From contig JADJLQ010000001.1 in the NCBI GenBank assembly GCA_016709995.1, positions 654,001 to 718,000 on the forward strand: a stretch of 64,000 nucleotides of DNA, written 5' to 3'. The first letter of the stretch is position 1; every line of letters starts with the position of its first letter. The notes beneath the pieces were generated by a model. The model was not told the DNA's origin. It saw only the letters and a program-made list of their open reading frames with translations, and searched no databases. The stretch comes from Saprospiraceae bacterium. Lineage in GTDB: Bacteria; Bacteroidota; Bacteroidia; Chitinophagales; Saprospiraceae. Both the position numbers and the translations under genes were made by a program. Positions 1 to 6,358 of this stretch are shown here, piece after piece.

Positions 1-510
1 CCTGCTCGCATTCTTGAGTTAGTATCTATTTCAATAGAGACTTTTACTGCCAGTTTTTATCACCTTAATGACCCGACATATTTCAATCAATATCTTGCAA
101 AGGCTTTTAGTCACGATACTTTGCTGGCCGAATTGGCTTCAAACTCAAGTGTTTTTTATTTTTTAATCACTGATGACCAGATCATAGGATATTACAAACT
201 CAATATAGGCCTGGATCCAAATTATGGCGTAAATCCTTCTCATGCCGAATTGCAGAGAATCTACCTGCGCACCAGTCATCAAGGTCATGGCTATGGTAAA
301 ATAATGGTACAACATGCGACCGACTTGATGACTGTCGCTCAGATCAAGACTATATGGTTAGGGGTGTGGGAGCATAATCCGGCAGCTATCAGGTTTTATC
401 TATCGCTTGGATTTGAAAAAATCAGCGAACATATATTCTGGATGGGCGATGACAAGCAGACAGATTGGATCATGCATAAAAAACTATACAGTGTGGAGCT
501 ACTTAGCTAA
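1..510 (+). CDS. GNAT-family N-acetyltransferase (5' end outside window)
   Basis: The reading frame is open from the first base of the window, so the N-terminus lies upstream; a TTG at 121 is internal to the family fold and is not a convincing start. The visible product ends with a classical GNAT core: a beta-strand reading IIGYYKLNIG, then RIYLRTSHQGHGYG, which fits the acetyl-CoA pyrophosphate-binding Q/R-x-x-G-x-G/A motif, then the strand WLGVWEHNPAAIRFY and the closing segment SLGFEKISEH. Family knowledge says it transfers acetyl from acetyl-CoA to an amine; the substrate (small molecule or protein N-terminus) cannot be told. It is followed 61 bases later by folD on the same strand. The family is certain, the specific role unknown. 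Confidence 0.85.
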   Translation, partial: PARILELVSISIETFTASFYHLNDPTYFNQYLAKAFSHDTLLAELASNSSVFYFLITDDQIIGYYKLNIGLDPNYGVNPSHAELQRIYLRTSHQGHGYGKIMVQHATDLMTVAQIKTIWLGVWEHNPAAIRFYLSLGFEKISEHIFWMGDDKQTDWIMHKKLYSVELLS

Positions 511-571
511 TTATTTTGTCACAAGTAGATCATTTCTCCAAGCTCGCCGACAAAGTTTTTATCTTTATGCC

Positions 572-1453
572 ATGCAATTGTTAGATGGGGTATTTGTAGC
601 CAAAAAAATTAAAGCTGATTTATTGGTTCAGGTTCAGGAAGCCAGGTCTCAGGGTCGGCGGGCCCCTCATCTGGCTGCTGTGTTGATTGGTGATCACCCC
701 GCAAGCGCTTCTTATATTCGCAATAAAATTAAGTCGTGTGCAGAGGCAGGATATGAATCGACTTTGATCCACCATCCGGCCGATATCACAGAAGAAGAAG
801 TCTTACACATTATTGATGGTCTGAATCATAATGATGACATCGACGGATTTATCGTGCAGCTACCTTTGCCCAGGCATATCGATGACATGAGGGTTTTATT
901 GGCGATCGATCCAAAAAAAGATGTGGACGGTTTTCATCCCACCAATGTAGGCCGCATGGTGATTGGATTGCCAGCTTATGTTCCAGCTACTCCCTTAGGC
1001 ATCCTTCGACTGATCGAACATTATCAGATTCCAACTGAAGGCAAGAATGTCGTCGTATTGGGCAGGAGTAATATTGTTGGCACACCGATTTCCGTACTAT
1101 TGTCGAGGAAAGCCTACCCTGGAAATGCAACAGTGACCCTATGTCACTCAAAATCAGCTGGATTGGCGGAGATCACCTTGAGGGCGGATATCATAATTGC
1201 AGCCTTAGGAGCAACTCATTTTATCAAGGCAGATATGGTCAAAGACGGAGCCGTCGTCATCGATGTAGGTATGAATCAAATCCCAGACTCAAGTGCTAAA
1301 AAAGGAACCAGATTGGTTGGAGATGTAGATTTTGTGCATGTCAGCCCAAAATGTTCTTTTATCACACCTGTGCCGGGAGGCGTAGGGCCTATGACCGTGT
1401 GTGCTTTGATGATCAATACCTGGGAAGCCTACAATCGATCTATTTATGGATGA
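572..1453 (+). CDS. folD: FolD: methylenetetrahydrofolate dehydrogenase / cyclohydrolase
   Basis: 293 residues, the normal length for bifunctional FolD, which oxidises 5,10-methylene-THF with NADP+ and hydrolyses the methenyl product to 10-formyl-THF in the cytoplasm. Visible active-site elements are the Y48-x3-K52-x-K54 segment in SYIRNKIKSC, the QLPLP motif at 96-100, KDVDGFHP with D119, PATPLGI at about 138-144 and the dinucleotide-binding GRSNIVGTP at 164-172. The frame is open further upstream, but the ATG at 572 gives the usual N-terminus (MQLLDG) and the upstream extension overlaps the GNAT gene, so 572 is chosen. Its last 8 bases overlap the start of prmA, suggesting translational coupling. 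Function is secure. Confidence 0.96.
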   Translation: MQLLDGVFVAKKIKADLLVQVQEARSQGRRAPHLAAVLIGDHPASASYIRNKIKSCAEAGYESTLIHHPADITEEEVLHIIDGLNHNDDIDGFIVQLPLPRHIDDMRVLLAIDPKKDVDGFHPTNVGRMVIGLPAYVPATPLGILRLIEHYQIPTEGKNVVVLGRSNIVGTPISVLLSRKAYPGNATVTLCHSKSAGLAEITLRADIIIAALGATHFIKADMVKDGAVVIDVGMNQIPDSSAKKGTRLVGDVDFVHVSPKCSFITPVPGGVGPMTVCALMINTWEAYNRSIYG

Positions 1454-2261
1454 TCTTTATCCTGACTATTACAAGTTCGTTTTTGTTGGCATTCCCGATG
1501 ATATTGTTTTATCAGAATTATATCAACTCGGATTCGAATCCTTTGAAGAGAAAGGCAATTCCCTCGAAGGTTATGTGCCTGCCAATCTGGTTAATGAATC
1601 ATGGAAAAACTTATTGGGTAATACATATACTTTTTCAGAAAACCATTTAGTAAAACAACAAAACTGGAATAAAATCTGGGAATCTTCTTTTCAGCCGATT
1701 ATCGTTGAAGATCAAGTGGCGGTGAGGGCGACTTTTCACGAGCCCATCCACTCGCCATATGAAATTATTATTGACCCTAAAATGGCTTTTGGTACCGGTC
1801 ATCATGCGACAACCTACCTGGTGATGGGCGCCATGTTGAAACTGGATTTTATTAATAAACAGGTACTTGACTTTGGTTGTGGCAGTAGCATCCTGGCGAT
1901 CCTTGCTGAGAAATTAGGTGCTGATCAGGTTGCAGCTATTGATTATGATCCCTGGTCTGTCAATAATTCTCTTGAAAATATTGAACTTAATCATTGTAAA
2001 AAAATCTTAGTGGAGCAAGGGGATACGCTCAAATCTGAAACGAGAACTTTTGATATCATCCTGGCCAATATTACCAGGGATACATTACTGAATACCACAG
2101 AAGATATTGTTCGGATTCTGAACCCGGGTGGAGTGGGTATCTATTCTGGGTTTATACTTCAGGATATCAGTATCTTGAAGAAATACCTTCATACATTTGG
2201 AATCAACAAAATAGAGACCCTGATCCGTGAAGATTGGTGTGCTTTGATTTGGAATAAATAA
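1446..2261 (+). CDS. prmA: PrmA: ribosomal protein L11 methyltransferase
   Basis: 271 residues. PrmA trimethylates ribosomal protein L11 using S-adenosylmethionine. Seen here are the family motif GTGHHATT at residues 116-123 and the class I methyltransferase SAM-binding loop DFGCGSSILAI from residue 142, where the usual GCGSG has Ser in place of the last Gly. The catalytic-loop strand reads ILANIT. The N-terminal substrate-recognition domain is shorter than in E. coli, as is common in Bacteroidota. The ATG lies inside the end of folD (8-base overlap). It is convergent with the DUF4252 gene, whose stop is one base away. The Ser substitution may be tolerated; I still call it PrmA. Confidence 0.9.
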   Translation: MDDLYPDYYKFVFVGIPDDIVLSELYQLGFESFEEKGNSLEGYVPANLVNESWKNLLGNTYTFSENHLVKQQNWNKIWESSFQPIIVEDQVAVRATFHEPIHSPYEIIIDPKMAFGTGHHATTYLVMGAMLKLDFINKQVLDFGCGSSILAILAEKLGADQVAAIDYDPWSVNNSLENIELNHCKKILVEQGDTLKSETRTFDIILANITRDTLLNTTEDIVRILNPGGVGIYSGFILQDISILKKYLHTFGINKIETLIREDWCALIWNK

Positions 2262-2262
2262 T

Positions 2263-2781
2263 CTACAGTTTCCTGGAGCTTTTATTAATGTAATGGTCTG
2301 CCAATTCGCTGATGTCTTGAGGGGTGAAATATCCACGGACATTGACCATGACGAAAGAGGCTGCATCTTCCTGTACAAAGAAAACTAATCGCCTAATCAC
2401 ATCTTTTTTGCCCCAGGTCAATACTTCTACATCATCGCGACCATCTCTAACTTTTACGAGCACTTCATAGTTTTCATCCAAAAGATTCTCCTTGAGTTGG
2501 GCTATATCACGATGATCGACATATCCATCATCTTCAGTAAACCAGATGGATACTGATCCCATATTATGGAGAAGAGGTTTGATAGCTTCCCGGTCTATCC
2601 TTTCTTCATCTTTGAGGGCTATATTGCCTGCCAGCCGAGCGAGAAATCCCGGGATGGTAAAATGTCTGATACCATCCCGACGACTGTACTCGCGATTAAA
2701 ATCATTTAGACTTTGTTCCTGAGCGGTGGACAGGGCACTTAAACTGAATAAGCAAATAAGTGAGAGAAAAAAAGACTTCAT
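2263..2781 (-). CDS. DUF4252 exported protein (second copy)
   Basis: 172 residues with a signal peptide (MKSFFLSLICLFSLSALSTA, likely cleaved before QEQ). The rest matches the DUF4252 pattern as I know it: alternating strands ending in motifs such as YEVLVKVRDGRDDVEVL and a C-terminal SELADHY helix. Function is not established. It is the last gene of the sigma / anti-sigma / DUF4252 / DUF4252 set and follows its paralogue by two bases. The two copies share the layout (signal, VKVRDG or MKVRDEGED motif, closing helix) but are clearly diverged. The arrangement suggests an envelope protein made under control of the ECF sigma factor (inference). Confidence 0.8.
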   Translation of the reverse strand: MKSFFLSLICLFSLSALSTAQEQSLNDFNREYSRRDGIRHFTIPGFLARLAGNIALKDEERIDREAIKPLLHNMGSVSIWFTEDDGYVDHRDIAQLKENLLDENYEVLVKVRDGRDDVEVLTWGKKDVIRRLVFFVQEDAASFVMVNVRGYFTPQDISELADHYINKSSRKL

Positions 2782-2783
2782 GA

Positions 2784-3296
2784 TTAATTCTTTTTTAGTT
2801 TTTCTAAATGTTCTGAACCATCGATGTTTAATGATTTACCCAGGCGGCCTATTTTCTCCAGGTCCAGGTCACCCACAAAGGAGATTAAGGAAAATTCGTC
2901 TTCACCGCCAACCAACATGAGTAGTTCGGTTATTTTATTGCCCGTGGCGTCTGTTTTGGTCAGGAATAAAACATCTTCGCCTTCATCTCTCACTTTCATG
3001 AGTTCTTCGTATTCTTTTGTATTGATTTTGGAGACAGCCTCTTTGTAGAAGGTTTTTGGAGAAACATGGGTACTTAGTATGTGTAATCCCTGTATATTTT
3101 TTAAAAGTTGCTGCAAGTCTGCATCCATATCATTGATCTTGATCTTTGATACCAGTTGGAACATCTTTGGACTGATATACACCGTACTAAATCTGTCATC
3201 GTCTACGTAGGACTTAAAAAACTTGGTCACTGCATCTGCTTGGGCGACCAGCGATCCGGTAAAGAGAGAAAAAAGGAGGATTAATAAATTTTTCAT
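2784..3296 (-). CDS. DUF4252 exported protein (first copy)
   Basis: 170 residues with a signal peptide (MKNLLILLFSLFTGSLVAQA) and no lipobox. The mature part is predicted alpha/beta with the DUF4252 hallmark region EYEELMKVRDEGEDVLFL. No enzymatic residues are evident. It sits 29 bases downstream of the anti-sigma gene and two bases before the second DUF4252 gene, so all four minus-strand genes from 4334 to 2263 probably form one transcript. In Bacteroidota, DUF4252 genes are typically found beside ECF sigma and membrane anti-sigma genes, which fits. Specific function unknown. Confidence 0.8.
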   Translation of the reverse strand: MKNLLILLFSLFTGSLVAQADAVTKFFKSYVDDDRFSTVYISPKMFQLVSKIKINDMDADLQQLLKNIQGLHILSTHVSPKTFYKEAVSKINTKEYEELMKVRDEGEDVLFLTKTDATGNKITELLMLVGGEDEFSLISFVGDLDLEKIGRLGKSLNIDGSEHLEKLKKN

Positions 3297-3325
3297 GGTT
3301 ATGATTGATATATTATTTTTTGTGG

Positions 3326-3838
3326 TTAATTGATTAGATCCAAAGGAGCAGTTTTAGATATCGAGAGTGTGGCTTTGTCCGTGGCTTTATTCATCCGGTT
3401 GGATAGATAGAGTAGAGCAGCTTTGGTTTGTTCCAACGCTTGTTCAGGAGATTGAAAAGTATCCATAGTGATCATTTCCGTGGATGCTGATTTTTGATTC
3501 TGATATATATTGATACCCAGGGTCAGCACCAGAAGCAAGGAAGCTGCTATAGCTACAGCTCTTTGCCATCCCAATGAAATGATGCGGGTTACAGGTTTTG
3601 CAACTGGAGCCACCTTTTGCTCCACAGCATTGATCTTAGACATCACCTCATCGGATAGATCTATTGAAATGCCTTTTTCATTCTTAAAATAGTCGAACAA
3701 GGGTTGAAAGGTCTTCAACGCCGGATCCACCTTTGATTGATTGAAGTATAAGTGCAGCTGCAATTCTTCTTCGAGTGAGGTGTCACCTTCCCAATATTTA
3801 TCGAGTAGTGCTTTGATATATTCGTTAGAGTTGTCCAT
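3326..3838 (-). CDS. Membrane anti-sigma factor-like protein
   Basis: 170 residues. An acidic cytoplasmic N-terminal region of about 90 residues (starting MDNSNEYIKALLDKYWEGDTSLEEE, characteristic of Bacteroidota anti-sigma-like proteins) is followed by one membrane helix at about 92-110 (AVAIAASLLLVLTLGINIY) and a short extracytoplasmic tail. Its start overlaps the end of the ECF sigma gene by 14 bases, which implies coupled translation of the pair. The likely role is to hold the sigma factor at the inner membrane and release it on a signal, inferred from the pairing and topology. No zinc-binding H-x3-C-x2-C motif is present, so it is not the ZAS type. Confidence 0.72.
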   Translation of the reverse strand: MDNSNEYIKALLDKYWEGDTSLEEELQLHLYFNQSKVDPALKTFQPLFDYFKNEKGISIDLSDEVMSKINAVEQKVAPVAKPVTRIISLGWQRAVAIAASLLLVLTLGINIYQNQKSASTEMITMDTFQSPEQALEQTKAALLYLSNRMNKATDKATLSISKTAPLDLIN

Positions 3839-4334
3839 ACAGTCCTGATTGTAAAATTTTTTCTTTCAAACTTATTCTGGCTCGGTGAAGGTTGACTTTG
3901 ACCTGGGCGAGGGGAATACCGCAAGATGTGGCTATCTCGTCGTAGGATAGTCCTTCGATATCTCTGAGATGGATCACCATCTTTTGTTTCTCTGGCATTT
4001 CGTTGATCAATTTTTTTATCAAGTTCATCAGTTGACCTTTAGCTGTTTGTTCATGCGGATTGTCTTGTTTGTCCTCCACCTGATATTGTGTATTGATGTC
4101 TAAATGGGTTTTTCGAGCCCTTATGCGGTCTATGCAGAGATTCCTGGTGACTGTAAACATCCAACCATCGAGATTCTCTATTTTATCTATTTCATCCCGC
4201 CGACCCCATATTTTTATCAATACATCTTGTACTATGTCCTTGGCTTCTTCTTCTCTTTGTACCAGCCGCATGGCGAATCGAAAGATTTTATTCTGATTAG
4301 CCTCGACAAAGTCTCGGAATTCCAACTGATCCAT
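3825..4334 (-). CDS. ECF-family RNA polymerase sigma factor
   Basis: 169 residues, the usual size for an ECF sigma. Region 2 is visible at about 7-70 (NKIFRFAMRLVQREEEAKDI, then VLIKIWGRRDEI and MFTVTRNLCIDRIRARK) and region 4 at about 115-165 (PEKQKMVIHLRDIEGLSYDEI, then the helix-turn-helix IPLAQVKVNLHRARISLKEKI). It heads the set with the anti-sigma gene and the two DUF4252 genes. Its regulon is unknown; autoregulation is common for ECF sigmas but is not shown by the sequence. A perfect 10-base inverted repeat lies 126 bases upstream of the start (4460-4498). Confidence 0.92.
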   Translation of the reverse strand: MDQLEFRDFVEANQNKIFRFAMRLVQREEEAKDIVQDVLIKIWGRRDEIDKIENLDGWMFTVTRNLCIDRIRARKTHLDINTQYQVEDKQDNPHEQTAKGQLMNLIKKLINEMPEKQKMVIHLRDIEGLSYDEIATSCGIPLAQVKVNLHRARISLKEKILQSGLYGQL

Positions 4335-4459
4335 GTACGAATTGATTGACGAATGTTAACAAATTTAGGTTACACCGATTTATAAAATTTATTCAATTAG
4401 CCTGATCAAAGCCGTGACAATTTCATAATCCTATGATAACCATGGGCAAGATAGGTAAA

Positions 4460-4498
4460 TTAAGGCATTCATTAATAGACTAAGGGTCAATGCCTTAA
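4460..4498. repeat. Perfect inverted repeat in divergent intergenic region
   Basis: TTAAGGCATT at 4460-4469 is the exact reverse complement of AATGCCTTAA at 4489-4498, with a 19-base spacer. It lies between the divergently transcribed sigma-factor gene (start 4334) and the permease gene (start 4606), so it cannot terminate either. It could be a two-half-site operator, or a hairpin in an unannotated transcript. No T-run follows on either strand. Confidence 0.5.
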
Positions 4499-4593
4499 CA
4501 AGTTCTTTAGACAGATCATAAGAAATTCTAAATTTAAAACTCAACTTAATCTACTCACCAAGTATTTTATACCTGACTGGCGGGGAGAAGGAT

Positions 4594-4601
4594 TATTTTT
4601 G
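4594..4601 (+). promoter_or_regulatory. Candidate Bacteroidota -7 element (TATTTTTG)
   Basis: Matches the Bacteroidota sigma-A -7 consensus TAnnTTTG. It ends 4 bases before the permease ATG at 4606, so transcription from it would start at or next to the start codon. The -33 region is weak. A purine-rich GGGGAGAAGGA at about 4582-4592 could instead act as a distant ribosome site. Confidence 0.35.
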
Positions 4602-4605
4602 TGTC

Positions 4606-5613
4606 ATGATCCGATTGACCGGTAGGTTTAAAAAAATCGACCTATTGTTGATATCTTCTTTTTTGCCACCGATGGTGCTTTCTTTTTTGATAGCCCTGTT
4701 TGTACTCACGATGCAGTTTTTTTGGCTTTACATCGATGAGATCATGGGCAAAGGAGTAAGTATCCTGCAAATTATTGAGCTGGTCAGTTATCTTACCGTG
4801 TCGTTTGTACCATTGGCACTACCGATGGGAGTATTATTGGCCTCAGTCATGGTATTTGGCAATCTTGGGGAACGGTATGAGCTGTCCAGTATGAAGTCGG
4901 CTGGTGTAAGTCTGACGAGGATCATGGCTCCCCTGGCTTTGGTATCTGCTTTTGTGGCGATTGTTTCATTTTTGTCTTCAAATTATATTATTCCAAAATC
5001 CAACCTTAAGTTTCTAACCAGGTTATATGATATCAGGAGACAGAAACCTGCCTTAGCTATTGAGCCAGGCGTATTCAATGATGATTTTTTTGGATATTCT
5101 ATCTATGTTGGTAAAAAGCTTAAGGACAAAAAATCGATCGAGGATATCATTGTATACGATCAAAGCCAATCATCAGACAGGATACTGTGCACTACTGCCA
5201 AGACAGGAATGATGTACACCACAGATCATGGCAATCGGTTCGTTTTGGAATTATATAATGGGGAGGAGGTCGAAGAACCACCTACCCGGTATCGGGAAGG
5301 CGGGTATAAAAACTACCCATTGATGCGTACTCGTTTTACCAAGTATGTCAAATCGTTTGACTTGCAGGAGTTTGATATCAATGCCACCGACGAGAGTCGT
5401 TTTTCTGACAATCAAAAAATGTTGAGCAACCGACAGCTGCTTGTACAAATAGATACCATTAGAAAACTCATCCTGAGCGGAGAAAAGAAGGTAGGCTTGG
5501 GCATTACTAAAATGTTTGATGATAAAAGCACAACCGCATATGTCCCGGACCAGCATGCTGAATTCGAAGCGGATTCTTTACAGGAAGCCGACTCCTCATC
5601 TAAAAAAATGTGA
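4606..5613 (+). CDS. LptF/LptG-family permease, N-terminal part (frame broken)
   Basis: 335 residues covering the first half of a YjgP/YjgQ-type permease: three membrane helices (about 14-38, 57-82, 98-122, including LPPMVLSFLIALFVL and LALPMGVLLASVMVFG) and the start of the periplasmic beta-jellyroll. LptF/LptG form the inner-membrane ABC permease that extracts lipopolysaccharide. The frame ends at TGA 5611-5613, straight after a run of seven A at 5602-5608, and the C-terminal half continues in the -1 frame (next entry). Adding one A gives a continuous 582-residue protein, a usual length for this family in Bacteroidota. The split is therefore probably an assembly indel, or else recoding, not two genes. 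Confidence 0.85.
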   Translation: MIRLTGRFKKIDLLLISSFLPPMVLSFLIALFVLTMQFFWLYIDEIMGKGVSILQIIELVSYLTVSFVPLALPMGVLLASVMVFGNLGERYELSSMKSAGVSLTRIMAPLALVSAFVAIVSFLSSNYIIPKSNLKFLTRLYDIRRQKPALAIEPGVFNDDFFGYSIYVGKKLKDKKSIEDIIVYDQSQSSDRILCTTAKTGMMYTTDHGNRFVLELYNGEEVEEPPTRYREGGYKNYPLMRTRFTKYVKSFDLQEFDINATDESRFSDNQKMLSNRQLLVQIDTIRKLILSGEKKVGLGITKMFDDKSTTAYVPDQHAEFEADSLQEADSSSKKM

Positions 5614-6353
5614 TTACCGGCGACAAGGTGGACACCTTTATCGCAGGCAAAGCCGTGCCCGGGAATAGTATGGATACAACTTCTATACCAGACACTAGCA
5701 AAAGCCAGGCGGTAGACGAAGCTGGTGTGCCTGAAGCAACCCGGCTCATCGACAGCATTAATTCTGCCAGGGGAGTGGAAGCCAGGCTTCATTTAGACCG
5801 AAGACCGGATTCCGTCGAGATTGATCTTCAGCCTGGAGTCAAAGTTGCACACTTATATGAACTGCTGGATAGCGCCAGAAAAGGCAAGATCTTTAAAGAG
5901 ACCGGCACTGCGGCCAATCTCGTTCAGTCTGAAATCATCAATGTGCTGTATACTTTGCAATCTTATCGAAAAAAAGAGGTTTTGCATTGGCAACAATATT
6001 ACCAAAAAATCACTTTGGCGCTGGCCTGTATTATTTTCATGTTTATTGGCGCACCGATGGGGGCTATTGTGAGAAAAGGTGGGTTTGGATATCCGCTGTT
6101 GATAGCGATTATATTTTTTATTGTGTATATCATGGGTTCCAAAATGTTCGAAAAGTTCACCGATTCATTTGTACTCAATGTCCATATTGGCATGTGGCTT
6201 ACGACGCTCATCATCTCTCTCTGCGGACTTTATCTGACATACAGAGCTTCCAGGGATATGTCTTCCAACGTAGTGTCTAATATCCAGGAAAAGCTTACAA
6301 AATGGTTTTCGCCTAAGAAAAAGAATCGGGAGACCGCCGCATTTAAAAAGTAG
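5610..6353 (+). CDS. LptF/LptG-family permease, C-terminal part (frame broken)
   Basis: 247 residues beginning formally at a GTG at 5610 that overlaps the stop of the N-terminal part. The first 120 residues are a polar, low-complexity continuation of the periplasmic domain with no signal or membrane start of their own, so this is unlikely to be an independent protein. Three membrane helices follow at about 130-148, 154-174 and 186-206 (LALACIIFMFIGAPMGAIV, then YPLLIAIIFFIVYIMG), as expected for helices 4-6 of an LptF/LptG permease. The frame is open upstream only back to 5604, within the A-run. Same protein as the preceding entry if one base is restored. Confidence 0.82.
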   Translation: MITGDKVDTFIAGKAVPGNSMDTTSIPDTSKSQAVDEAGVPEATRLIDSINSARGVEARLHLDRRPDSVEIDLQPGVKVAHLYELLDSARKGKIFKETGTAANLVQSEIINVLYTLQSYRKKEVLHWQQYYQKITLALACIIFMFIGAPMGAIVRKGGFGYPLLIAIIFFIVYIMGSKMFEKFTDSFVLNVHIGMWLTTLIISLCGLYLTYRASRDMSSNVVSNIQEKLTKWFSPKKKNRETAAFKK

Positions 6354-6358
6354 GATTC

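Noticed and set aside
407..571. Longer N-terminus for FolD beginning at 407
   Set aside because: The extra 55 residues overlap the GNAT gene and do not resemble FolD; the ATG at 572 gives the standard start.
5610..6353. Independent second permease gene translated from GTG 5610
   Set aside because: Its first 120 residues are a continuation of a periplasmic loop, and the frame joins the upstream gene by one base; a half-permease of three helices is not a known functional unit.
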